Shown: one piece after another, positions 15,892-24,112 of the stretch
Layout: each line of letters begins with the position of its first letter
Position numbering within the stretch: the first letter of the stretch is position 1
Assembly: GCA_949502025.1 (NCBI GenBank)
Contig: CATBCG010000077.1
Span: 1 to 32,177 of the forward strand
Direction: 5' to 3'
Length of the DNA: 32,177 bases
From: MGBC131033 sp910585655
Lineage (GTDB): Bacteria > Bacillota > Clostridia > Lachnospirales > Lachnospiraceae
The notes under the pieces: generated by a model
Seen by the model: only the letters and a program-made list of their open reading frames with translations
Told to the model about the DNA's origin: nothing
Database searches by the model: none
Program-made: the position numbers and the translations under genes

Positions 15892-16626
15892 ATGTATATC
15901 ATTAAAACACTACAAGACCTAGAACCTCTGCTCGACGACATCACCTTGCAGGAGGGTGAGGCGTTAGATGAGGTCTGTATCAACGCCTGGAACGAAAAAA
16001 GAAGCCAGCAGGGCTATACAGGTTATTCGGAGGATGAGGACAAGCTGATCATTCCGGCAAAGGGAGGAAAATGGTTCCAGCATGATATTCAGGTCGAGCT
16101 GTATATTTATGGTGGAGATTTGATCAATTCTTATCTGTGTCCTACGAAAATCAAACCAGAAGACCGACAGAAAGTGAAAAATACGATTGCTTATATTCAG
16201 GAGCATTTTGACCAGATTTATGAGGCGCTGCTAAACGCACTGCTTCCGTCCTTAAAGGAATGGAACATGCAGAACAAAGAAACAGGAGCATATGTGGAAA
16301 CGATTGAGCAGCTTCATATGGCGCGGGACAAACGGTTAGATGGAGAATATTTTGGGACGAGTGAAGAGCTGCAGGAAATAAAAGACAGCAAACGAAAAAA
16401 CGCGCCAGAAACAGGCTGCCTTCACATGCTCCAGCTTAATTGTGCTTATCAGAAAGACGATACCGTATTTTATTCGTTCGGTTTTATGCCGGACTGCTAT
16501 TTGTATGGTTATGATGATGGGATGGAGATTGTATTCTGTAAGGATCAGGTGATATCTTTTACCGATGGAAATGTGATGGATCATATTTTCCAATTTAAAA
16601 AGTATCCGGGAATTGTGCCAGAATAG
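15892..16626 (+). CDS. Hypothetical cytoplasmic protein, about 244 residues
   Basis: The start chosen is the ATG behind GGAGACCCCC; an ATG 36 bp upstream has no ribosome site. There is no signal peptide or membrane segment. The protein is acidic, with a C-terminal part rich in aromatic residues (DDTVFYSFGFMPDCYLYGYDDGMEIVF) and a short VKNTIAYIQEHFDQIYEALLNALLPSLKEWN helix in the middle. That helix-plus-domain layout recalls DUF6985/immunity-like proteins, but this is only an impression and no family is claimed. It is separated by 40 bp from a GNAT gene and is probably co-transcribed with it. The hairpin chain lies just upstream. Confidence 0.6.
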   Translation: MYIIKTLQDLEPLLDDITLQEGEALDEVCINAWNEKRSQQGYTGYSEDEDKLIIPAKGGKWFQHDIQVELYIYGGDLINSYLCPTKIKPEDRQKVKNTIAYIQEHFDQIYEALLNALLPSLKEWNMQNKETGAYVETIEQLHMARDKRLDGEYFGTSEELQEIKDSKRKNAPETGCLHMLQLNCAYQKDDTVFYSFGFMPDCYLYGYDDGMEIVFCKDQVISFTDGNVMDHIFQFKKYPGIVPE

Positions 16627-16665
16627 TAACAAGAGAAAGAATAAGATATAGAAAGGACAGAGCGA

Positions 16666-17157
16666 ATGAAACATATTGATATATGGCTGCGTCTGCCAAA
16701 GCCAGGGGAAGCAGAAGCGATTGAAAGGATTTTACAGCAGGTACAAAAGCTCCATATCCAAATGAGACCGGACATTTATAAGCCGGTTAGCCCGATGATG
16801 ACAGAAGAACGTCTGGCGGCTTTGATTGAGGAAAAAACTGCTTTGGTAGCAGTCTGCAGACAGGAAACGGAACAGGAAGAAACAATCGTTGCCTATGCGG
16901 ATTGGATGCTTCGGGAGTATCAGAGTCCGACCCATGTTTTTCGCCGTATCTTGTATTTGGATACGCTGGCAGTAGAAGAGCAGTGGAGAGGTCAGGGCAT
17001 CGGTACAAGGATGCTGGATTGGATAAAGGAACATGCCAGAGAGAAGGGCATGGACGGGATAGAGCTGCAAGTAAACGGACGGAATCTGGACGCCAGAAGG
17101 ATGTATGAACGCCAGGGATTTGGGGAAAAATCGGTCAATATGGAAATAAAGCTGTAA
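16666..17157 (+). CDS. GNAT-family N-acetyltransferase
   Basis: 163 residues. The GNAT acetyl-CoA motif is clear: LYLDTLAVEEQWRGQGIGTRMLDWIKEHAREKG (motif A, R/Q-x-x-G-x-G), followed by IELQVNGRNLDARRMYERQGFGE (motif B with the Tyr that acts as general acid in many members). The N-terminus (IWLRLPKPGEAEAIERILQQVQKLH) fits the first strand and helices. The acceptor is unknown. A ribosome site (GAAAGGAC) precedes the ATG. Confidence 0.85.
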   Translation: MKHIDIWLRLPKPGEAEAIERILQQVQKLHIQMRPDIYKPVSPMMTEERLAALIEEKTALVAVCRQETEQEETIVAYADWMLREYQSPTHVFRRILYLDTLAVEEQWRGQGIGTRMLDWIKEHAREKGMDGIELQVNGRNLDARRMYERQGFGEKSVNMEIKL

Positions 17158-17164
17158 AAATTAC

Positions 17165-17193
17165 TTGCACAATAATAGGGAATTGGTTACAAT
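17165..17193 (+). promoter_or_regulatory. Promoter of the isomerase/epimerase-like gene
   Basis: TTGCAC, 17-bp spacer, TACAAT. The leader of about 70 nt holds a small hairpin (CGCCT/AGGCG) before the GGAGG ribosome site. Confidence 0.65.
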
Positions 17194-17271
17194 AGAAGCA
17201 GGTATCCGGGAAGCCGGAGAAAATCAGTATGCGGCGCCTAGGAAACAGGCGGGCAGGAATGGAGGATCAAA

Positions 17272-18090
17272 ATGAGTAAATTACCAGTAGCGGTACAGGT
17301 GTATTCTGTACGAGAGGATGCAGAGGCGGATTTCAAGGGAACGATGCAGAAAATTAAGGATATGGGCTATGACGGAGTAGAACTTGCCGGACTGTACGGC
17401 ATGAAGCCGGAGGAAGTAAGGGCGATTCTGGACGAGGTAGGAATTCCTTGTATTTCCGCTCATGTACCATATGTGGATTTGGTAGCTGATATGGAAGGTA
17501 TGGTAGATGCTTACAAGACGATTGGCTGCGAATACATTGCTATTCCATATCTGACACCAGAGTATCGTCCGGGAACGCCGGGCTTTGCAGAAGTGATTGA
17601 AACTGCCAAGAAGTTGGGCGCAATCTGCAAGGAAAAAGGGATTACTCTGCTGTACCACAATCATGATTTTGAATTTGAAAAAGTAGAGGACGGACGTTAT
17701 GCCCTGGATTATATGTACGAGACAGTCAGCGCCGATCTGCTGCAGACAGAGCTTGATACTTGCTGGGTGAAAGTGTCGGGTGAAGATCCGGCTGCCTATG
17801 TGAAAAAATACACAAACCGCAGTCCGGTAGTACATTTAAAGGATTTTGTCGGGGAAAAGAGCGACAATATGTATAAGTTAATCGGTATTGATGAGAAAGA
17901 GGCGCAGAGCGAGTCCAAGTTTGAATTCCGCGCAGTCGGCAGCGGCAAGCAGGATTTCCCGGCGATTTTAGAGGCAGCATTAGAGGCAGGAAGCAAGTGG
18001 GTAGTCGTAGAGCAGGATGCCCACTATGAAAATACTGCAATGGAAGATATTCGTATCAGCCGTGAGTATCTGAAGTCTATCGGTTGGTAG
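17272..18090 (+). CDS. Sugar phosphate isomerase/epimerase-like TIM barrel protein
   Basis: 272 residues of the AP-endonuclease-2/xylose isomerase-like barrel family. Typical pieces are VAVQVYSVREDAEADFKGTMQKIKDMGYDGVELAG, ISAHVPY (metal His), YIAIPYLTPEYR, LLYHNHDFEFE, LQTELDTCWVKVSGEDPAAYVKKY, VVHLKDF and WVVVEQD. These carry the usual metal-binding Glu, Asp and His residues, so it is probably an active isomerase, epimerase or dehydratase on a sugar or inositol derivative. The substrate cannot be told and no sugar operon is adjacent. It has its own promoter. Confidence 0.85.
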   Translation: MSKLPVAVQVYSVREDAEADFKGTMQKIKDMGYDGVELAGLYGMKPEEVRAILDEVGIPCISAHVPYVDLVADMEGMVDAYKTIGCEYIAIPYLTPEYRPGTPGFAEVIETAKKLGAICKEKGITLLYHNHDFEFEKVEDGRYALDYMYETVSADLLQTELDTCWVKVSGEDPAAYVKKYTNRSPVVHLKDFVGEKSDNMYKLIGIDEKEAQSESKFEFRAVGSGKQDFPAILEAALEAGSKWVVVEQDAHYENTAMEDIRISREYLKSIGW

Positions 18091-18220
18091 AAGGCAGAAG
18101 CCTAGTGCGGGATGTCTGGATTGTGACAGTAAGCAGCGCTATTGGCGTCAGGATCGTTATGGAAAACGAAAGCGGTCTGGGCAAAGGAGCGGCTGCAGGA
18201 AGGAAGAAGAGACTAGGATT

Positions 18221-18862
18221 ATGGAAGAAAGATTGACAGACTTACGTTCCAAACGGAACCCAAAGGCAAGAATTAAAGTATTGGAAGGGCATTTTGCTAC
18301 CAGCCATTCTCATATCAATACATATATTGATATGTCAACCGTAAAATATCGTCATAACAATGCCAGAGAGACAGCCAGAGAGCTGGCTGGGCGCTATATT
18401 AGCTCGACTTCTGTCGATACGATTGTATGCACGGAAGGAACGCAGATAATTGGGGCGTTTCTGGCAGAGATGTTAGCGGATAATGCAGCGATGTCCTTTA
18501 ATACAGGAAAAAATATTTCGGTGATTACCCCGGAGTTTGATCCGAGCGGGCAGATGTTTTTCCGGGACAATACCCAGCGTATGTTACAGCATATGCAGGT
18601 GTTGCTGCTGGTATCCAGCACGACCACTGGGAAATCCACCAGCCAGGCAGTTGAATGTGTCCAGTATTATGGCGGAAGCGTCTGCGGGATTGCAGCTATT
18701 TTCAGCGCTGTGGATGAGATCGATGGAATCAAGGTCAATTCGATATTCCACAAGGAAGATTTACCGAATTACCGAACCTATTCGTACCACGACTGCCCAT
18801 ATTGCGCTGCAAATCAAAGGGTAGAAGCGCTGATTAACAGTTATGGGTATTCTAAGCTGTAA
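18221..18862 (+). CDS. Orotate phosphoribosyltransferase-like protein with altered PRPP motif
   Basis: 213 residues in the PRTase fold order: an N-terminal helix region, SSTSVDTIVCTEGTQIIGAFLAEML (flexible-loop side), FFRDNTQRMLQHMQVLLLVSSTTTGKST (PRPP-loop position), then AVECVQYYGGSVCGIAAIFSAVDEI. The classical PRPP motif has two acidic residues before TTG (such as VDDVITTGGT); here the sequence is VSSTTTGKS, so both acids are Ser. A C-terminal CPYCAANQ Cys pair could bind a metal. It may be a PRTase with unusual chemistry, or a non-catalytic regulator like PurR or PyrR types. The ribosome site is weak. The 130 bp upstream show no clear promoter. Confidence 0.65.
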   Translation: MEERLTDLRSKRNPKARIKVLEGHFATSHSHINTYIDMSTVKYRHNNARETARELAGRYISSTSVDTIVCTEGTQIIGAFLAEMLADNAAMSFNTGKNISVITPEFDPSGQMFFRDNTQRMLQHMQVLLLVSSTTTGKSTSQAVECVQYYGGSVCGIAAIFSAVDEIDGIKVNSIFHKEDLPNYRTYSYHDCPYCAANQRVEALINSYGYSKL

Positions 18863-18934
18863 AGCAGAGACTGATACGAGACAGAGAATGGGAACCAGCT
18901 TGTCTTGCTGGTACTAAGACAAAGTAAGAAAGCA

Positions 18935-18975
18935 GGGAAGTATCTAAAAGTAAGTATTAGGTACTTCCCGTTTTT
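18935..18975 (+). terminator. Terminator after the PRTase-like gene
   Basis: A 13-bp stem (GGGAAGTATCTAA with TTAGGTACTTCCC, one G-U pair), a 9-nt loop and GTTTTT. A smaller hairpin (ACCAGC/GCTGGT) lies just before it. Its position inside the possible N-terminal extension of truA argues for the later TTG start of that gene. Confidence 0.85.
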
Positions 18976-19003
18976 CAATCAGAAAACAAAAAGGGAGAGA
19001 GCA

Positions 19004-19750
19004 TTGAGAAACATTAAACTATTACTAGAATATGACGGCTCGCGCTACGACGGCTGGATGCCGTCCAAAACGAAAAAAGGCGGGATGTCGATTTCTGAAA
19101 AAGTCCAGGAGGTTCTGCGCCGGATGACCGGGGAGGAAATTGTGTTAGACGCGGCGGTGCGGACGGAGGCAGGCGTACATGCGTATGGTCAGGTAGCAAA
19201 TTTTAAGACGGCGTGTCCGCAGAAGTTATATGAGATCAAGCATTATCTAAACCGCTATTTGCCGGGAGATATTGCTGTGTTGGAAGTATCCGAGGTGCCG
19301 GAGCGGTTTCACAGTACGCTTTCGGCGCAGAAAATCCATTACGAGTACCGGATTGGCACCGGAGAGATAGAGTCGGTGTTTGAGAGGAAATATCGCTATT
19401 ACAGTTTTAAAAAGCTGGATGTCGGAGCAATGCGCCAGGCAGCAGCCTTGTTAGTCGGCAGGCATGATTTCCGGGCATTTTCCGAAAATCGTAAGATGAA
19501 GAAATCAACGGAACGGGAATTTTACCAGATAGAGTTATATGCGGATATAGAAGAAATCAGTATCACAATGGTAGCAGATGATTTCTGGCCAGGTCTGGCG
19601 CGGATTATAGCGGGGACGCTGCTGGAGGTTGGAAGAGGGGAACGTACTTTAGAGACGGTAGCAGGGGCTTTGGAAGCGGGGGGACGAGAGATGGCTGGAG
19701 CGATGGCAGAAGCCAGAGGATTATTTTTATCAGAGGTAGAATACGCATGA
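19004..19750 (+). CDS. truA: tRNA pseudouridine synthase A
   Basis: The start is taken as TTG, 8 bp behind GGGAGAG. This gives (M)RNIKLLLEYDGSRYDGW, the usual N-terminus, and about 248 residues, the usual length. A longer frame starting upstream would run through a terminator. The catalytic Asp lies in the AAVRTEAGVHAYGQVANF segment, which corresponds to the R-T-D-x-G-V-H-A motif; here the expected Asp position reads Glu (RTEAGVHA). This is unusual and worth checking. KIHYEYRI, FRAFSENRK and DFWPGLARIIAGTLLEVGRG are further family blocks. The enzyme modifies U38-U40 in the tRNA anticodon stem-loop. It overlaps the next gene by 4 bp (ATGA). Confidence 0.88.
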   Translation: MRNIKLLLEYDGSRYDGWMPSKTKKGGMSISEKVQEVLRRMTGEEIVLDAAVRTEAGVHAYGQVANFKTACPQKLYEIKHYLNRYLPGDIAVLEVSEVPERFHSTLSAQKIHYEYRIGTGEIESVFERKYRYYSFKKLDVGAMRQAAALLVGRHDFRAFSENRKMKKSTEREFYQIELYADIEEISITMVADDFWPGLARIIAGTLLEVGRGERTLETVAGALEAGGREMAGAMAEARGLFLSEVEYA

Positions 19751-21687
19751 ATTTATTGACGGCAGAGCATATATCAAAAAGCTATACGGACAGAATGTTG
19801 TTTGAGGATGTAGTCCTGGGGATTCAGGAAGGGGATAAAATCGGTCTGATAGGGGTCAACGGCACCGGGAAATCTACGCTGCTGCGGGTTTTGGCAGGGC
19901 AGGAAGAGCCGGATGAGGGGACTGTGACAAAGGGAAAACAGGTGCAGCTTGGCTATCTTCCGCAAAATCCGGTTTTTGATCCGGATCGTACGATTTTGGA
20001 AAATGTATTGGCTGGAAAGAAGGCTGTGGAAGAGGGCTGGAATTTAGAGGGAGAAGCCAGAGCGATGTTAGAGCGGTTTGGAATCCTGGAAGCAGACGGG
20101 AGCCCGGCGCTGCTGTCCGGTGGAGAGCGAAAACGTGCTGCCCTCGTGCGGGTGCTGTTAGAGGAGAAGGAACGGGAATGGCAGTGGTCTAACGGAAACA
20201 CAGAAGCGGCAGCCTCTTCGTATCTGCTGATTTTAGATGAGCCGACGAACCATTTGGACAGTGAAATGTCAGAATGGTTGGAAGATTATTTAAAGAAAAG
20301 CCGTGCGGCATTGCTGATGATCACACATGACCGTTACTTTCTGGATCAGGTGACAAATCGAATTTTGGAGCTGGATCAGGGAAAATTGTATGGATATACA
20401 GGTGGGTATACGCGGTTTTTGGAGTTAAAGGCGGCGCGTGCGGAATCGGAGTTGGCGACGGAGCGGAAGCGGGCAAGTCTCTACCGCCAGGATTTAGAAT
20501 GGATGCTGCGGGGAGCCAGAGCCCGTTCCACCAAGCAAAAAGCGCATATCGCCCGGTTTGAAGAGCTGAAAAATCGGGATCGTCCGCGGGAGGAGAAAGC
20601 CGTGGAACTGGGCAGCGTTTCTTCCCGTCTGGGACGGAGTATTGTAGAGATTCGGGGACTGGCGAAGGCATATGGAGAAAAGGAGTTATTCCGTGAGTTT
20701 GATTATACCTTTGTCAAACAGGAACGATTGGGAATTATTGGGCATAACGGCTGTGGGAAAACGACGCTGCTGCGGATTTTGCTTGGGCAGGAGAAGCCGG
20801 ATCAAGGAACGATTGAAATTGGTCAGACAGTCAAAATCGGCTATTTTTCCCAGGAAACCGGAGAGCTGAATCCCAAACAGCGCGTGCTGGATTCGGTACA
20901 GGAGATTGCAGAATATGTAGAAACGACAGAGGGATTGGTTTCCGCTGCCAAGTTGCTGGAGCGGTTTTTATTTGAAGGTGCTTTGCAATATGCCCTGATT
21001 GAAAAGCTTTCCGGAGGAGAAAAGCGGCGGCTTGCCCTGCTGCATGTGCTGATTCAGGCGCCGAATCTGCTGATTTTAGATGAGCCGACCAATGACCTGG
21101 ATATCCAGACGCTTTCCATTCTTGAAGATTATCTGGATTCTTTTGCCGGGATTGTAGTAACGGTATCCCACGACCGTTATTTCCTGGATCGAGTGGTAAG
21201 GCGGATACTTGCGTTTGAAAATGGAAAAATCAGGCAATATGAAGGCGGATATTCGGACTATCTGGCAAAGCGTCAGGAGGAGACGTCCGGAAACAACCGG
21301 GACGGCGGGAAGGCAGGCGGTAAAGCAGGGAAGCCTGGAACAGACAGCCGTAAAGTGGAAAAGCAGGAGACGGGCAGAGATGGAGTAGAAACGCAAAACC
21401 GCAGTAATTGGAAGGAGCAGCAAAGTCAGCAGCAAGGGAAAAAGCTGAAATTTACTTATCAGGAACAGCGGGAGTATGAAACGATCGATGAAGTGATTGC
21501 CGGGTTAGAAGAGCGAATCGGGATACTGGAACAAGAGATGGCGGCGCAGGCGTCCAATTATCTTAGGCTAAACGAGTTAAGTACGGAAAAGGAAGAGCTG
21601 GAAGCAGAGCTGGCAAAGCGGATGGATCGTTGGGTATATTTGAGCGAGCTGGCAGAGCAAATCGAACAGCAAAAAGGGGGAAGCTAA
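19747..21687 (+). CDS. uup: ABC-F family ATPase, Uup-like
   Basis: 646 residues, two ATPase domains and no membrane part. Domain one has GVNGTGKSTLL, LLSGGERKR and LLILDEPTNHLD; domain two has GHNGCGKTTLL, KLSGGEKRR and LLILDEPTNDLD. The linker between them carries ARSTKQKAHIARFEEL, a Uup-type interdomain arm. From about residue 520 a polar, Gly/Lys/Gln-rich stretch leads to a C-terminal coiled coil (KLKFTYQEQREYETIDEVIAGLEERI onward), the Uup DNA- or ribosome-binding tail. ABC-F proteins act on ribosomes or in DNA-repair-related steps. An insert of about 15 residues (EREWQWSNGNTEAAASSY) before the first Walker B is unusual. It is translationally coupled to truA. Confidence 0.88.
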   Translation: MNLLTAEHISKSYTDRMLFEDVVLGIQEGDKIGLIGVNGTGKSTLLRVLAGQEEPDEGTVTKGKQVQLGYLPQNPVFDPDRTILENVLAGKKAVEEGWNLEGEARAMLERFGILEADGSPALLSGGERKRAALVRVLLEEKEREWQWSNGNTEAAASSYLLILDEPTNHLDSEMSEWLEDYLKKSRAALLMITHDRYFLDQVTNRILELDQGKLYGYTGGYTRFLELKAARAESELATERKRASLYRQDLEWMLRGARARSTKQKAHIARFEELKNRDRPREEKAVELGSVSSRLGRSIVEIRGLAKAYGEKELFREFDYTFVKQERLGIIGHNGCGKTTLLRILLGQEKPDQGTIEIGQTVKIGYFSQETGELNPKQRVLDSVQEIAEYVETTEGLVSAAKLLERFLFEGALQYALIEKLSGGEKRRLALLHVLIQAPNLLILDEPTNDLDIQTLSILEDYLDSFAGIVVTVSHDRYFLDRVVRRILAFENGKIRQYEGGYSDYLAKRQEETSGNNRDGGKAGGKAGKPGTDSRKVEKQETGRDGVETQNRSNWKEQQSQQQGKKLKFTYQEQREYETIDEVIAGLEERIGILEQEMAAQASNYLRLNELSTEKEELEAELAKRMDRWVYLSELAEQIEQQKGGS

Positions 21688-21688
21688 T

Positions 21689-22429
21689 ATGCAGGAGAAG
21701 AGATGGTTCGGAGTTCCGGCAGATGTCATAAAGCTGATTGCGATTGTCAGTATGCTAATCGATCATACCGGAGCAATTTTCCAGGGATATTTGCCTGCGG
21801 ATGTGTATACGCTTATGAGGGCAGTCGGCAGGATTGCCTTTCCGTTGTTTGCTTTTTTTATCATAGAAGGTTTTACGCATACCAGAAATGTAAAAAACTA
21901 TTTGCTGCGGCTGGCAGTGTTTGCCGTATTGTCAGAAATTCCGTTTGACTATGCCTTTTTTGGCTGGAGCGGGCGGCTCTTTTATTGGGGGCATCAAAAT
22001 GTTTTTGTCACCTTAACACTTGGATTGGCGGTTATCTGGCTGTTGGATACGATACGGACACGGATAACTTCTATGAGCTTCCTGCCGCATTTAGCGCAGC
22101 TTTTATTGACGGTGTTGGTGATTTTTCTATCAGTGTCACTTGCAGATCTGCTAGGCGGAGATTATGGTCATATGGGTATGTTGCTGATGCTGCTGTTTTA
22201 CTTTGCCAGAGGAAATAAACTGGGTCAGGTACTCGCTCTGACGGCGTGGCTGCTGCTTTATGACTATAGTATTGGGCGCGTGACAGAGCTGTATGCGATA
22301 GTGGATATTTTGCCGATTTTATTTTACAACGGGAAAAAGGGGACGCTTCCGGTACCGAAGCTGTTGTTCTATGGGTTTTATCCGGTTCATCTGCTGGTAC
22401 TGACGCTGATCCGGAATTATTTGCTTTAG
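21689..22429 (+). CDS. TraX-family integral membrane protein
   Basis: 246 residues with about seven membrane helices. The N-terminus DVIKLIAIVSMLIDHTGAIF and the blocks RIAFPLFAFFIIEGFTHTRNVKNYLLRL and SEIPFDYAFF are diagnostic of TraX proteins. TraX acetylates pilin on F plasmids, but most chromosomal members in Firmicutes are stand-alone acyltransferase-like membrane proteins of unknown substrate. A role in modifying a surface polymer is only a guess. The start follows GGGGGAAGC one base after the uup stop, so it is in the same operon. Confidence 0.9.
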   Translation: MQEKRWFGVPADVIKLIAIVSMLIDHTGAIFQGYLPADVYTLMRAVGRIAFPLFAFFIIEGFTHTRNVKNYLLRLAVFAVLSEIPFDYAFFGWSGRLFYWGHQNVFVTLTLGLAVIWLLDTIRTRITSMSFLPHLAQLLLTVLVIFLSVSLADLLGGDYGHMGMLLMLLFYFARGNKLGQVLALTAWLLLYDYSIGRVTELYAIVDILPILFYNGKKGTLPVPKLLFYGFYPVHLLVLTLIRNYLL

Positions 22430-22463
22430 GCAAAAGCAGAAAAAACGGATGGAGGGGAAAACG

Positions 22464-23357
22464 TTGCAAAGGGTAATTTGCTGCCTGAAGGAAATTCCTG
22501 CCGGAAGAAAGCAGAGCGTTAGAGGAGAGCTTGAAACAGAGCTGGAGCATTTTGCTTTGCGGCTTTTAAAAGAGGGCGTTTCGCTGGACTTATATGGAAC
22601 GAAAGAAAAGGAAGTAGATGTTCTGGCATTTGAAGACTTGAGAGATTGTCTTTTTTTGACAAATGATCGAAGAGTTCTTTCCTTGGCAAAATCAAAAGGA
22701 GCCGTTTGCCTTGCGTATTGCCCGCCGGAACACGGTGTCCTGCCTCCCTCCTGGTCTGATTTTTCCGATGCGGATATGATAGTAGAAGGTCTTATGGAAC
22801 TTGACGCGCGGTGTTTGCAAGAGGTCTGGAACCATGCCAGGGGAATCCCCTGCCGGATAGCGGAAGGAACGCGGATTTATTTAAGAGAAGTGACATCGGA
22901 GGATGCTCCGGAGCTTTACCGGATTTACCACCAGCCGGAGGTAATGGAGTTTGTATCGGAAATGAGAGGAAGTATAGAAGAGGAGCAGGAAAAGCTTGCC
23001 GCCTATCAAAAAAATGCGTATGGTTTTTATGGTTACGGGATTTGGGGAATTTGCAGAAAGGAAGACGGGCGCTTGCTTGGAAGCTGCGGACTGGAGCAAA
23101 GGGAAGAGGGCGAGGACGTTTATTTAGAGCTGGGGTATGTGTTAGATCCTGCCTTTTGGGGAGAGGGATTTGCCTCCGAAGCCGCGCTGTTAGCGATTCG
23201 TTTTGGAAAAGAGCTTGGGCTAGAGCAGATTTGGGCAAAAATAGAAACCAGTAACAAGCGTTCTCGTGCAGTGGCAGAAAGGATTGGTATGACGTTGGAG
23301 CAGGTACAAAACGAGAATGGACGAGAATATGGATTCTACCGGATTGTGTTTTCATAA
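22464..23357 (+). CDS. GNAT acetyltransferase with an N-terminal extra domain
   Basis: About 297 residues. GGAGGGG seven bases before a TTG decides for this start; an ATG 15 bp upstream has no ribosome site in front. Residues 1-135 form a small alpha/beta domain (FLTNDRRVLSLAKSKGAVCLAY) of the HAD/PIN-like kind that is often fused to GNATs in Clostridia; its function is unknown. The C-terminal GNAT domain has RIYLREVTSEDAPELYRIY, YLELGYVLDPAFWGEGFASEAALLAIRFG (acetyl-CoA loop) and AKIETSNKRSRAVAERIGM, as in RimJ/RimL-type enzymes. It is last in the truA-uup-traX-GNAT operon. Confidence 0.8.
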   Translation: MQRVICCLKEIPAGRKQSVRGELETELEHFALRLLKEGVSLDLYGTKEKEVDVLAFEDLRDCLFLTNDRRVLSLAKSKGAVCLAYCPPEHGVLPPSWSDFSDADMIVEGLMELDARCLQEVWNHARGIPCRIAEGTRIYLREVTSEDAPELYRIYHQPEVMEFVSEMRGSIEEEQEKLAAYQKNAYGFYGYGIWGICRKEDGRLLGSCGLEQREEGEDVYLELGYVLDPAFWGEGFASEAALLAIRFGKELGLEQIWAKIETSNKRSRAVAERIGMTLEQVQNENGREYGFYRIVFS

Positions 23358-23362
23358 TATAG

Positions 23363-23404
23363 AAAAAAAGCCAGTCACATCAAGAAAGATGGGCTGGCTT
23401 TTTT
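23363..23404. terminator. Bidirectional terminator
   Basis: AAAAAAGCCAG pairs with CTGGCTTTTTT around an inner ATC/GAT stem. A- and T-runs on both sides serve the GNAT gene on the plus strand and the lipoprotein gene on the minus strand. Confidence 0.88.
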
Positions 23405-23406
23405 GC

Positions 23407-23420
23407 ATGATAGGAAAGTC
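23407..23420. repeat. Dispersed motif ATGATAGGAAAGT, copy 2
   Basis: Half of the first hairpin of the element at 15717. It lies between the terminator and the stop of the lipoprotein gene. Confidence 0.55.
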
Positions 23421-23424
23421 CTGC

Positions 23425-24003
23425 TTATTTTGTTCCGTTTGTCACATCGTCCGTAATATCGTCTGTGATATCCCGGATGGTTCCGGCAGCATCGTCGATC
23501 AGATCCTCGGTTCCGTTGATCAAATCCTGTCCAATGCTTCTGCCATCGTTCATGGCGTCATTATTTTCCGTTCCGTTTGTAATGCTGTTGTTCGTATTGG
23601 TATCATCGGTTCCAGTCGTATGATCGGTTCCGTTGGTCGTGCCATTGGTGGTGGTACCGTTTCCGGTCGTTCCTCCTGTGTTTGTTCCATCCATCATCGT
23701 GTCGTTAGTCATACCGTTTGTTTCCGGCGTGTGGTTATTGAGATTGGTGTTGTCTGTACCAATGGCATCGTTGCCGTTTGCGTCATTTCCTGTGGTTCCA
23801 TTTGTTGTGTTGTCGTTGTTGTCCGTTTTGTTTGTATCATTTGTATGATTCGTTCCATTTGTTCCGGTGGTCGTGCCGTTTCCTGCTGTTCCGTCAGTTT
23901 CCTGATCCAGTGAGGAATCCTCATCTTTTCTTCCGGCGCATGCGACCAGAGCCAGCGTACTCAGACAGAGAACAGCCATAAGAGCAAAAAGCTTTTTTTT
24001 CAT
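23425..24003 (-). CDS. Asn/Gly/Thr-rich lipoprotein
   Basis: 192 residues behind TTAGGAGGAG. The lipoprotein signal is clear: KKK, a hydrophobic core, and the lipobox LVAC with Cys22. From about residue 35 to 150 the mature part is low-complexity sequence built from NGT, NDT, NHT and TGT units with Asp, holding roughly 16 N-x-S/T triplets. The last 40 residues form a more ordinary acidic amphipathic stretch (SIGQDLINGTEDLIDDAAGTIRDITDDI). It is probably an extended, solvent-exposed stalk on the membrane. The underlying DNA repeats (NGTTNGT-type codons) are prone to length changes. The ligand is unknown, and whether the Asn or Thr residues are glycosylated is speculation. Confidence 0.8.
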   Translation of the reverse strand: MKKKLFALMAVLCLSTLALVACAGRKDEDSSLDQETDGTAGNGTTTGTNGTNHTNDTNKTDNNDNTTNGTTGNDANGNDAIGTDNTNLNNHTPETNGMTNDTMMDGTNTGGTTGNGTTTNGTTNGTDHTTGTDDTNTNNSITNGTENNDAMNDGRSIGQDLINGTEDLIDDAAGTIRDITDDITDDVTNGTK

Positions 24004-24037
24004 GGATACTCCTCCTAATCTGTATTCTTTGGTTTTC

Positions 24038-24112
24038 GTGCTGAAAATCAGCGTGCTGAAGAATCAGCATACTGTAGGATCAGCATGTTGCATTATCAGT
24101 ATGCGGTCATGC
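24038..24112. repeat. Tandem 15-16 bp palindromic repeats in the lipoprotein leader
   Basis: Four degenerate units in a row, GTGCTGAAAATCAGC, GTGCTGAAGAATCAGC, ATACTGTAGGATCAGC and ATGTTGCATTATCAGT, then a partial fifth. Each of the first two is a small palindrome (GCTGA-N3/4-TCAGC). They lie 35-110 bp before the lipoprotein start codon, in its leader or promoter region, where they could be stacked operator sites or RNA hairpins. Confidence 0.75.

Noticed and set aside
23317..23913. 198-codon plus-strand frame opposite the lipoprotein
   Set aside because: Val/Ser/Cys-rich mirror of the repetitive NGT-coding strand, without start signals.
24038..24112. CRISPR array
   Set aside because: Units are contiguous 15-16 bp palindromes without spacers and no cas gene is near.
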